NCBI GenBank assembly: GCA_947258635.1 | Contig: CAMYJM010000008.1 | Span: 1-32,131, forward strand | DNA: 32,131 nt | Direction of reading: 5' to 3' | From: an uncultured Acidimicrobiaceae bacterium | GTDB taxonomy: Bacteria; Actinomycetota; Acidimicrobiia; Spongiisociales; UBA5794 | Shown here: one piece after another, positions 1 to 7,392 of the stretch | Position numbering within the stretch: the stretch's first letter is position 1 | Layout: the number at the start of each line of letters is the position of its first letter | Program-made: the position numbers and the translations under genes | The notes under the pieces: generated by a model | Database searches by the model: none | What the model saw: the letters and a program-made list of their open reading frames with translations, nothing else | Told to the model about the DNA's origin: nothing

Positions 1-382
1 GGGGCGCAAACCGCCGGTAGAGCGATCTCACCAGCCGTGAAGGATCGGCGTGGAAAGTCCCCACGAGCGGCCGGTCACTCCAACGCGCCGCCAGCGACAC
101 GAGAGGCATCAGCGGCTCATGAACGTGGACGACGTCGGCATCCGCCACCGCGGCTCGTACACCCCGGGCCACCAGAGGACTCAACTTGATGGGAGCCGTC
201 GAGTCGTTGACAACCCAGTTGCGCGAGCGGCCCAGTGAGCGCAGTGGCTGATCGGACTCACCCGGGGCGACCACCCAGGCGTCGTGGCCCCGCCCGCGCA
301 GCGTCGCCGCCATCAATGTCACCTGGTTCTGGACTCCCCCGAAGCGGCCGATGTCGTAGGGGCAAACGTGCGCGATCTTCAT
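1..382 (-). CDS. pimA: PimA-like GT4 phosphatidylinositol mannosyltransferase (C-terminus outside window)
   Basis: The first 127 codons of a GT-B fold glycosyltransferase are present; the gene runs off the left edge. ATG is at 382-380. The N-terminus MKIAHVCPYDIGRFGGVQNQV has the GT4 Rossmann start with a GGVQ glycine loop like mycobacterial PimA; VVHVHEP (about residues 84-90) and VGTFHAD (about 106-112) are further typical GT4 segments. PimA transfers mannose from GDP-mannose to the 2-position of myo-inositol in phosphatidylinositol on the cytoplasmic membrane face. The start lies 7 nt after the patA stop, so it is the third gene of a pgsA-patA-pimA operon, the same order as in Mycobacterium tuberculosis (Rv2612c-Rv2611c-Rv2610c). 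Function is assigned from this synteny and the N-terminal motifs; the nucleotide-sugar-binding domain cannot be inspected, so another GT4 specificity remains possible. Confidence 0.85.
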   Translation of the reverse strand, partial: MKIAHVCPYDIGRFGGVQNQVTLMAATLRGRGHDAWVVAPGESDQPLRSLGRSRNWVVNDSTAPIKLSPLVARGVRAAVADADVVHVHEPLMPLVSLAARWSDRPLVGTFHADPSRLVRSLYRRFAP

Positions 383-389
383 TGCGCCG

Positions 390-1274
390 TCATCCCATGA
401 CCTCACGGTCACTGGGCCAGTTGGGCACGAACAGATGCCAATCCTGGGGTGCTTCGCGAATCAGGTCCTCGAGCACGGTCGCGAACGCCTGAGTGCCCGC
501 GGCTACTCGCGCCTCGCGTGAACCGGTTGTCGGGAGCTCGAGTGGTGGCTTGACGACGAAGCGGTGGCCCCCTCCTGCCACGAAGTAACACCCGACCGGC
601 AAGAGCACCGACCCGGTGCGCTCCGCCAGGGCGACGGGGCCCGCCGGCATCGTGGTCTCCTCCCCGAAGAACTCGACGGCGACACCACGGCCCGACACGT
701 CGCGGTCGGAGAGCAACGCGATTGTGCCCCCCTCCTTCAACCGTCTCGCCAGCGCGGCGGTGACGGAGCCCTTGCCCATGATCACGGTCTCGATGCCGAG
801 GTCGCGGCGTACCGCAACGAACCAGTCGACGATCTTCTCGTTGCTGAGACCCTCGGCGGCGGCCAGCACCGGGATTCCGATCGCTTCGGCCTTGGCCCCG
901 GCCGACTCCCAGTTGCCCATGTGGGGAAGCGCCAGAACGATGCCGGCGCCCTTCGCCACCGCCTGATGGATGAGTTCCTCGCCCTCGACGGTGCAGCCGG
1001 CCACGATCTGCGCCTTGCGGCGCGGCCGCGTCCAAAACACCTCCGCCCAATAACGCCCGTAGCTGGCAAACATGGCCTTGCCCAGTTCGACGACGTCACC
1101 GTCTCCGCCGACGACTCGGCCGAGATGGCGCTCCACCAGCCGGCGGCGCGATCTCGCGAGACGCCACGCCAGCTTGCCCACGGCTTCGCCGGAACGGCGC
1201 ATGGCCGGCTCGGGTAGCAACCCGAACAACCCGGAGAAGACCCGGTACACGAGGTAGAGAGGCCAATCACCCAT
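390..1274 (-). CDS. patA: PatA-like phosphatidylinositol mannoside acyltransferase (LpxL/HtrB superfamily)
   Basis: A 294-aa membrane-associated acyltransferase of the lysophospholipid/lauroyl acyltransferase superfamily. The catalytic HX4E motif is visible as H118-MGNW-E123 (ALPHMGNWE), matching the His/Glu pair of mycobacterial PatA. In mycobacteria PatA acylates the 6-position of the mannose added by PimA. I start it at ATG 1274-1272 (MGDWPLYLVYRVFSG) although the frame stays open to 1517, because this ATG overlaps the pgsA stop by one base (TGATG), typical of translational coupling, and the extra upstream residues are antisense-like pgsA translation. An amphipathic N-terminal helix precedes the core. 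It is the middle gene of the pgsA-patA-pimA operon. Family assignment is firm; PIM as substrate rests on context. Confidence 0.9.
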   Translation of the reverse strand: MGDWPLYLVYRVFSGLFGLLPEPAMRRSGEAVGKLAWRLARSRRRLVERHLGRVVGGDGDVVELGKAMFASYGRYWAEVFWTRPRRKAQIVAGCTVEGEELIHQAVAKGAGIVLALPHMGNWESAGAKAEAIGIPVLAAAEGLSNEKIVDWFVAVRRDLGIETVIMGKGSVTAALARRLKEGGTIALLSDRDVSGRGVAVEFFGEETTMPAGPVALAERTGSVLLPVGCYFVAGGGHRFVVKPPLELPTTGSREARVAAGTQAFATVLEDLIREAPQDWHLFVPNWPSDREVMG

Positions 1275-1858
1275 CAGTCGAGCTGGCGCCAGGTATTCCT
1301 GATCCGCTGGGCCACGGTGAAGGTGGTGAGCGTGATGAAGATCCACAACATCGGGTGCAGCACGGGCAAACCAAGGCCGGATAGACCGACGCCGAGCAAC
1401 ACCAGGATCACTCGCTCGGCGCGACCCATCCAGCCGCCGCGGCCCTCGGCCCCCCAACTCTCGGCCTTGGATCGAACGTAGGGAATGAGCAGCGAAGTGG
1501 TCAACGCGAACACACACAACATCAGACCCGTTTCGTCAGAGCGCAAACTGAACGCCAGGCCGGCGAGAACTGCCACCTCTCCGAAACGGTCGGACATGGT
1601 GTCGATGAAGGCACCTTTGTCGGACGCGGTCCCCTGCATGCGCGCCAGAGCCCCGTCCAGTGTGTCCAGCAGCGACCCGGCCCCGGACACGGAGGCCCCG
1701 GCCACGTAGCGTCCGGACGCGATGAGGACTCCCCCAACGATCGTGACGAGGAGTCCGAGCACGGTGACGATCGTCGGCGTGAGTCGCATCTTCCCGAGTA
1801 GCGATGCGATCGGGTCGAGTATCGGCGCCAGCCGAGATCGACCCCTGAGATCCAGCAA
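1274..1858 (-). CDS. pgsA: CDP-alcohol phosphatidyltransferase, phosphatidylinositol(-phosphate) synthase
   Basis: A 194-aa integral membrane enzyme of the CDP-alcohol phosphatidyltransferase family. The complete signature D-x2-DG-x2-AR-x8-G-x3-D-x3-D is readable from DTLDGALARMQG to GAFIDTMSD (residues about 65-90). In mycobacteria the equivalent PgsA1 condenses CDP-diacylglycerol with inositol 1-phosphate, feeding PI to PimA and PatA. The start is TTG at 1858-1856, supported by a strong Shine-Dalgarno (GGAAGGAG) about 7 nt upstream. It is the first gene of the minus-strand operon and diverges from citrate synthase, so the operon promoter must lie in the 127-bp gap 1859-1985. Family is certain; inositol rather than glycerol specificity is inferred from the adjacent pimA and patA. 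Confidence 0.9.
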   Translation of the reverse strand: MLDLRGRSRLAPILDPIASLLGKMRLTPTIVTVLGLLVTIVGGVLIASGRYVAGASVSGAGSLLDTLDGALARMQGTASDKGAFIDTMSDRFGEVAVLAGLAFSLRSDETGLMLCVFALTTSLLIPYVRSKAESWGAEGRGGWMGRAERVILVLLGVGLSGLGLPVLHPMLWIFITLTTFTVAQRIRNTWRQLD

Positions 1859-1985
1859 TTGGTCTCCTTCCCGGGCAAAAAACTACCACGGCCCTGACAC
1901 CCTATACCGCTCGCTACACTCGTCAGGCAGCAGCTCACCGGCCAGCTCCGGGAAGGCGGTGCCACTAGAGGAGGATCCAGAAGCG

Positions 1986-3290
1986 ATGACAGATAGCTCT
2001 TCCCCGACGAACGCAAAGATACCGGTCGGCGACTCAGAGCTCGAGCTCCCGACGTGGGCAGCGTCCATAGGCACCCCCGCCGTAGACATCTCGAAGCTGC
2101 TGCAGAGTTTGGGGGTCGTCACCTACGACCCGGGTTTCGCCAACACGGCGAGCACCCGAACCTCGATCACCTATGTCGATGGCGCCCAGGGCACCCTGCG
2201 ACATCGCGGTTACGCGATTGAGGATCTCGCCGCGAGCTGCACCTTCCTCGAAGTCGCCTACTTGCTGCTCTTCGGTGACTTGCCGAACCAAAGAGAGCTC
2301 GACGAGTGGACCGGCACGATCAAGATGCACACGCTGCTCAGCGAGGAGATGAAGCGCTTCTTCGATGCTTTCCCGCGCTCGGCGCACCCGATGGCGATCC
2401 TGTCGTCGGCAACAAATGCGATCTCGGCCTTCTACGAGGCCTACTACGACCCCAAGAGCGCTGAAGCGATCAAGCAAAGCACCATCCGGCTCATCGCCAA
2501 GATGCCGACCATTGCGTCCTGGGCCTACAAGAAGTCCATCAGCCAGCCCTACATCTACCCGCGCAACAACCTGACCTACGTCGAGAACTTCCTCAACATG
2601 ATGTTCGGCCTGCCGGTTGAAGAAACCGAGATCGATCCGCTGATCGTCAAGGCACTCAACGTGCTGCTGATCCTCCACGCCGACCACGGGCAGAACCAGT
2701 CAACCGCGACCGTACGCTTCGTCGGCTCGAGCCACGCCAACCTCTTCGCCTCGGTTTCGGCCGGGATGAACGCTCTGTGGGGCCCGCTGCACGGCGGCGC
2801 CAATCAAGCCGTGGTCGAGATGCTGTCTGCGATTCACGACGACCCGGAGATGACCGTCGATAGAGCCGTTGCCCGGGCCAAGGACCCCGACGATGAGTTC
2901 CGCCTGATGGGGTTCGGGCATCGTGTTTACAAGAACTTCGACCCACGGGCGTTGATCCTCAGGACGTTCGCCGACGACGTCTTGGCGAGGATGGGCAAAG
3001 ATGACCCGCTGCTCGAAATCGCCAAGAAACTCGCGATAGTCGCCCGTGAGGACGAGTACTTCGTGAGCCGCAACCTCTACCCGAACGTCGACTTCTATTC
3101 CGGCATCATCTTCAGGGCGCTGGGGTTTCCGACGCGGATGTTCACCGTGCTCTTCGCTATCGGCCGGCTGCCCGGCTGGATCGCCAACTGGATCGAGATG
3201 CACGACGACCCCGCCACCCGAATCGGACGCCCCCGCCAGGTCTACGAGGGAGTCGTGAGCCGGGAGTTCAAGCCGATCGCAGAACGGTAG
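1986..3290 (+). CDS. gltA: Citrate synthase
   Basis: A 434-aa citrate synthase condensing oxaloacetate and acetyl-CoA at the TCA cycle entry. All three catalytic residues are visible: H269 in GPLHGGANQ, H312 in GFGHRVYKNFDPRA and D369 in NVDFYSG. The N-terminal part (TYDPGFANTASTRTSITYVDG) has the small beta-domain typical of the GltA-like hexameric bacterial type, and length matches that type. ATG 1986 is chosen over the open upstream frame because AGAGGAGG lies 11 nt before it and the upstream codons are antisense to pgsA. The final residues (RPRQVYEG) match the conserved citrate synthase C-terminal arm. It is monocistronic, divergent from pgsA and convergent with the next gene. A 2-methylcitrate synthase role cannot be excluded from sequence alone, but no prp genes are nearby. 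Confidence 0.96.
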   Translation: MTDSSSPTNAKIPVGDSELELPTWAASIGTPAVDISKLLQSLGVVTYDPGFANTASTRTSITYVDGAQGTLRHRGYAIEDLAASCTFLEVAYLLLFGDLPNQRELDEWTGTIKMHTLLSEEMKRFFDAFPRSAHPMAILSSATNAISAFYEAYYDPKSAEAIKQSTIRLIAKMPTIASWAYKKSISQPYIYPRNNLTYVENFLNMMFGLPVEETEIDPLIVKALNVLLILHADHGQNQSTATVRFVGSSHANLFASVSAGMNALWGPLHGGANQAVVEMLSAIHDDPEMTVDRAVARAKDPDDEFRLMGFGHRVYKNFDPRALILRTFADDVLARMGKDDPLLEIAKKLAIVAREDEYFVSRNLYPNVDFYSGIIFRALGFPTRMFTVLFAIGRLPGWIANWIEMHDDPATRIGRPRQVYEGVVSREFKPIAER

Positions 3291-3294
3291 GAGT

Positions 3295-3318
3295 TCGATC
3301 AAATCGTGATTTGATCGA
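3295..3318. terminator. Palindrome between convergent gltA and a membrane protein gene
   Basis: A perfect inverted repeat with 11-bp arms (TCGATCAAATC and GATTTGATCGA) separated by only GT. It begins 5 nt after the gltA stop and covers the last codons of the convergent minus-strand gene. The arms are AT-rich compared with the surroundings and there is no T-tract. It may act as a bidirectional transcript end, although the 2-nt spacer also fits a DNA-binding palindrome. The symmetry is observed; the role is inferred. Confidence 0.45.
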
Positions 3319-3811
3319 TATCTTCCACGTAGCTCCCGACCACTTCGCCGGTGATCCCGTCCACCCGGACCAGGCCGCGTTGAGATGGTGGGTCGTCTGC
3401 GGAGAACATGAGGACGTTCCAGATCGGGCGAGCCCGCCAACCCTGGAAGTTGAGGGCGGCCGAAGCGTGCCCGGCGGGAAACTCGGCGTGGCGGTTGGCG
3501 ATCTCGAGGGCGGCGCCGTCCATGACCATCAAATCCCAGCCACCGAGCCAGTGGTAGCCGGCGATGGCGATGAACAGTGTGGCCAACAACCACATACCAT
3601 CGGGCAGCCCCAGCACGATCCCGACGGCGGTGATGACAGCGGCCGCCAGGTACACCGCTCCGGCCCGGCGTCGTTGCCTGGTGTTGGGCACCGCGTACGG
3701 CTCGAGGACGAGCGATTGGAGATCGTCCGGAACCGCGGCGGCCTCGGCAACGTCACGGGATATCTCGATGCGGCGCGGCTGTGGCTCGTCGTTGACCATA
3801 CGGCGCGACAT
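3299..3811 (-). CDS. Small membrane protein of unknown function
   Basis: A protein of about 170 aa that I do not recognise. It has a charged cytoplasmic-type N-terminus rich in Pro and Arg (PQPRRIEISRDVAEAA), two closely spaced hydrophobic helices (AGAVYLAAAVITAVGIVLGL and MWLLATLFIAIAGYHWL), then a soluble beta-rich C-terminal domain of about 85 residues (DLMVMDGAALEIANRHAEF onward). The start is uncertain: ATG 3811 has a GGGGG stretch upstream, while ATG 3835 and ATG 3799 are alternatives. Its stop codon lies inside the palindrome at 3295-3318, convergent with gltA. The layout of a two-helix hairpin plus soluble domain recalls small PH-like membrane proteins, but I see no diagnostic motif. 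Confidence 0.75.
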   Translation of the reverse strand: MSRRMVNDEPQPRRIEISRDVAEAAAVPDDLQSLVLEPYAVPNTRQRRRAGAVYLAAAVITAVGIVLGLPDGMWLLATLFIAIAGYHWLGGWDLMVMDGAALEIANRHAEFPAGHASAALNFQGWRARPIWNVLMFSADDPPSQRGLVRVDGITGEVVGSYVEDIDQITI

Positions 3812-3985
3812 TAGCCCCCGTGGGGCGCTGAGCATCCTGCAGCCGAGGTTGCCCAGGGCCGCCGGGGAACGCTTAGCCGCGGCACTCCGGGCGATCGAAC
3901 TTGTGTCCCCATGGCGTTCGCGTAGTCTCTAGCGGGCCGCGGCGGGCGTCCCGGCCTCATTGGTTTCATTCGAAGGGTCCTTCCT

Positions 3986-6757
3986 GTGAAGTGGTTCGTC
4001 AGTTTCATGTCCGGTCTGGTGAGACGTTCTCCTTGGGGAGTGCTTGCGGGAGCGATCGCCGTGACCCTCTTTTTCGGCTACTTCATTCAGTATCAAGAGA
4101 CGGCAATGGGCAACGAGGGCTTCTCCCCCGATTCGCCGGAGTTCCTCGCCCTGGACGTCATCGCCGACTACTTCTCGGACAACTCGGAAGAGCCCGTACA
4201 GATCGTGATGACGGCCCGGAACGGTGATCTGCTGACAGCAGCCGGGCTGACGGACTACCTGGCGGTGCAGGACGCAATTCGCCAGAGCGACGTGGCGGAT
4301 CTCCTCGCCGGACGGGTCGGAGGCGACATCGTCGGTTACATGGACCCGGTGGTTCAGGCGCTGTCGTTCCGGGCTACCGAGATGGGGATCCCCTTCGAGA
4401 CGATCGTCGCCAACGTCACCGATGCCAACGTCAAGGAGGCCTTCACGCAGGGAGTCGCCGCCCTGCCACCCGAAATATCCGGGCTGTTCACCGGCCTGTT
4501 CGGAGCGAGCTCATATATCGACCAGGTCACCGCCGCCACGGGGTTGATCGTCGTGTTCCTCAACGTCGCCGACCTCGACGACCCGGATCTGACGATCCTG
4601 CAGGCCAAAGAGGTCGACATGGCCGAATCGATCGCCGCGGTCGAGACGACGGCCAGCGATGCGGCCGCCTTCTCGTTCGCTCTCCTGTTCGCCAACGCCG
4701 ATGAGTTCCAGTCCGAGATCGGCCGCCTCTTCGGCACGGCCTTCGGGATCATCGTCTTGATCCTGCTGTTCGTCTACTGGACTCGCAAGCACGCGTCGGG
4801 CTACTACGGCCGTTCCCGCGAATGGCCGGGCGCCGTCCGCAACGGTGCCATCGTGGGCGCGGCCGTGGCGGCGTCACTCGCCTTGATACTGGCGCTCGCT
4901 TCCGCCGACCCGGCAGCTTGGGCCGTGGTCCCGGTCGTCTTCGTCGTGGTCACGGCGTTGGCGGCAACGTGGGCGCGGTTCGCCCGCTGGCGCCGTTCGT
5001 GGGCCGACATGGGTCTCACGATGCTCGTCATCATCATGTCCATCTCGTGGATGAACGGCATCGGCGTCCTGCTCGGGCCGAAGTACCTCGGCCTGATCGG
5101 CAACTTCAACGAGATACTCCAGATCATCCCGATTCTGTTGATCGGGCTCGGCGTCGACTACGCCATCCACACGACGAGCAGGTACCGCGAGGAGCTCGGC
5201 GAGGGCCGCGCGGTCAAACAGTCGGCGAGCCGGGCCACACGGACGGTCGGGATCGCTCTGGTCCTGGCAACGGTGACTACCTCAATCGGGTTCCTGACGA
5301 ACGCGTTCAATCCGATCACGGCCATAGCCGACTTTGGCATCCTCGCCGCAGTGGGGATCACGTCGGCCTTCGTGCTCATGCTGACGGTGGTGCCGTCGGT
5401 CCGCGTGCTCCTCGACGGGAGTGCCGAATCCGCCGGGACCTTGGCGACGGCCGCGTTCGGTCACCAGGGCGACCGCGTCCTCCCCCGGCTCATGGGCGCT
5501 ACCTCGGTGCTGGCGGAACGGTTCGCGTTCACGACGCTCATCATCGCCGGCGTGCTGGCCGGGCTCGGCGTGTACGGATTCACCGAGCTCAATACCGAGT
5601 TCAGCTTCACCGACTTCCTGCCGGAGGACGCTCCGGCTCTCGAGACGTTCAACACCATCACCGACGAGTTCGGAGGCGGGTTCGGCGAGGAGACGGAGGT
5701 CATCATTGAAGGTGACGTGGCGACTCCCGCGATCCACAACGCCCTCGCCGCGAGCTGGGCGGCTCTCGGCCAGGTCGACAATGTCGTCCAGTTCGGCCCC
5801 CGCGCCGCCGCCGAGTCCCCGCTCTCCGTCATCGCCCAGTTGGTCGCCCCTCCCGACCAGGGCGGTGACCTGGAAACCTTCAACCCTGAGTTCGCCCAAC
5901 AGGCGTTCGCCGCCGGCTTGCAGCCGGACCTCACCGTTACCCCCGACACCGACGTTGCCACGCTGTACCGGGAGGCGCTGGCCGCGTCACCGGACGCCAT
6001 GCGCCGAGTCATCGCCGAGGTGGAAGGCGAGTTCCGCTACCTCGACGTGGGGGTCTCCACCCAGGCCGGAGAGTTTGGCGCGCTGGCGCTGCGCGACGAT
6101 CTCGTCGATGCCTTTGCCCCGGTCCGTGAGGCGGGAGCGACAACGGTCGCCACGAATCAGAACATCATCAGCCAGGGTGTGGCCAAGGAGCTTCAGGACT
6201 CGCAGCTCGGTTCGCTCGGCCTGACCGTTCTCGTTGCCGGGATCATCCTGGTCATCAACTTCTGGTACGAGTCGCGCCGGCCGTTCCTCGGTGTCATCAC
6301 GATCATCCCCGTCATCTTGATCGTCTTGCTGGTGTTCGGCGTGATGGCGGCCCGCGGGATTCCCTTCAACCCGGTGACGGCGATGATCGCCAACCTCGCC
6401 ATCGGAATCGGCGTCCCCTACACGATTCACATCACCCACCGATACCAGGAGGACCGGCTCCGCCACGACACGCCTGAGGATGCAATCAAGTCCACCACGA
6501 CGCACACCGGCGGTGCGCTGGCCGGTTCGGCATTCACGACCGCGGCGGGATTCGGGATCCTCATGACATCGACTCTGAAGCCGTTCCAGCAGTTTGGCGA
6601 GGTGACGTTCTGGGCCATAATCGTCGCTCTCATCGGATCGGTGCTGGTGTTGCCGTCGCTGCTCGTCCTCTGGGATCGGTGGCACGGCAGGCGAGGCCAC
6701 GAAATCGTCGATTCGGCGGCCGTGCGCGACATCCTGGAGACCGTGCCCGGAGGCTGA
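3986..6757 (+). CDS. RND superfamily (MMPL/COG1033-type) exporter, copy 1
   Basis: A 923-aa transporter with the twofold RND architecture: one N-terminal helix (about residues 15-37), a large extracytoplasmic loop, a helix bundle, then the same layout repeated. The proton-relay type motif GLGVDYAIHTTSRYREE (D391) lies in the first bundle; the equivalent place in the second half is GIGVPYTIHITHRYQED, with P811 where the Asp would be. The C-terminal bundle contains THTGGALAGSAFTTAAGFG. Such proteins move lipids, siderophores or hydrophobic solutes outward by proton motive force. The start is GTG 3986, with GAAGGG upstream. No membrane-fusion or outer-membrane partner is nearby, as expected for the monoderm MMPL/COG1033 group. 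It is a paralogue of 7393-10185 on the opposite strand. The substrate cannot be predicted; lipid export is suggested only by the PIM genes upstream. Confidence 0.92.
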   Translation: MKWFVSFMSGLVRRSPWGVLAGAIAVTLFFGYFIQYQETAMGNEGFSPDSPEFLALDVIADYFSDNSEEPVQIVMTARNGDLLTAAGLTDYLAVQDAIRQSDVADLLAGRVGGDIVGYMDPVVQALSFRATEMGIPFETIVANVTDANVKEAFTQGVAALPPEISGLFTGLFGASSYIDQVTAATGLIVVFLNVADLDDPDLTILQAKEVDMAESIAAVETTASDAAAFSFALLFANADEFQSEIGRLFGTAFGIIVLILLFVYWTRKHASGYYGRSREWPGAVRNGAIVGAAVAASLALILALASADPAAWAVVPVVFVVVTALAATWARFARWRRSWADMGLTMLVIIMSISWMNGIGVLLGPKYLGLIGNFNEILQIIPILLIGLGVDYAIHTTSRYREELGEGRAVKQSASRATRTVGIALVLATVTTSIGFLTNAFNPITAIADFGILAAVGITSAFVLMLTVVPSVRVLLDGSAESAGTLATAAFGHQGDRVLPRLMGATSVLAERFAFTTLIIAGVLAGLGVYGFTELNTEFSFTDFLPEDAPALETFNTITDEFGGGFGEETEVIIEGDVATPAIHNALAASWAALGQVDNVVQFGPRAAAESPLSVIAQLVAPPDQGGDLETFNPEFAQQAFAAGLQPDLTVTPDTDVATLYREALAASPDAMRRVIAEVEGEFRYLDVGVSTQAGEFGALALRDDLVDAFAPVREAGATTVATNQNIISQGVAKELQDSQLGSLGLTVLVAGIILVINFWYESRRPFLGVITIIPVILIVLLVFGVMAARGIPFNPVTAMIANLAIGIGVPYTIHITHRYQEDRLRHDTPEDAIKSTTTHTGGALAGSAFTTAAGFGILMTSTLKPFQQFGEVTFWAIIVALIGSVLVLPSLLVLWDRWHGRRGHEIVDSAAVRDILETVPGG

Positions 6758-6895
6758 TCCCGTCGAACACGGGAAGGGCCTGGGCTGCAGGTCAGGGCGG
6801 TTGGGGGACAGCCCCGCTGTTGCTACGGAGCGCTGATCCGTGGAGTCTCGCCTCCGGTTCCCGGCTCGGAGGCGAAGTCTCGCGCCAGCTCCTGG

Positions 6896-7309
6896 GTGAC
6901 CGGGCTGCTGGTGGCATTGAGCGTCGCTTCGGTAGTAGTGACCGTGCTGGCGATCCCGCGCGGATCGGCTACCGAGCGGGCTGCCGAAGCGGCTGGCATT
7001 CAGATCGAGATCGTGGCTGCGTTCGAGTCTGCCGGAGTGGCGCCGGAGGATCTGGAGCTAAGCAGCTTCGAGGAGCTGTGTTATCTGTTGCTTCCAGACC
7101 CATGGAGAGGGACCCGCTCCTCCATCCGACTGAATACCTATGCCGCCGTGGAGGCAGCCGATGTCATTGCCGCCTTGGGTGTCAAAACTAGGTACGGTGG
7201 TACTCGAGTCTATGTCAAAGGTGCCACTGCGGAACACGTCGTCGCGTTCAGCATCACCGGTATCCGAAGTGTTGCGGTCGCTTCACATACCGGCTGCCAC
7301 GCCGAGTGA
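6896..7309 (+). CDS. Putative small exported or membrane-anchored protein
   Basis: A 137-aa ORF lying between the convergent RND genes. It begins with one hydrophobic segment (LLVALSVASVVVTVLAI) that could be a signal anchor, followed by a soluble region rich in Ala, Glu and Val. I do not recognise the family. GTG 6896 is the only plausible start; its Shine-Dalgarno is weak. The frame is the same as the upstream RND gene and has no stop between that gene's TGA and this GTG. Base composition looks slightly less GC-rich than the flanks. Its position 138 nt after exporter 1 suggests co-transcription. Real coding is likely but not certain, and function is unknown. Confidence 0.45.
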   Translation: MTGLLVALSVASVVVTVLAIPRGSATERAAEAAGIQIEIVAAFESAGVAPEDLELSSFEELCYLLLPDPWRGTRSSIRLNTYAAVEAADVIAALGVKTRYGGTRVYVKGATAEHVVAFSITGIRSVAVASHTGCHAE

Positions 7310-7392
7310 TGCAACCGCGTGGCGTCGTCGCCCGCGGGGGTTGGGTTCTCAGATAGGGCGCGAGATGCCGTGCCCGGGTACACCGCGCAATG

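Noticed and set aside
6755..6895. Stop-codon readthrough joining exporter 1 to the small downstream ORF
   Set aside because: The frame is open between them, but the 46 codons look non-coding and no readthrough signal is visible.
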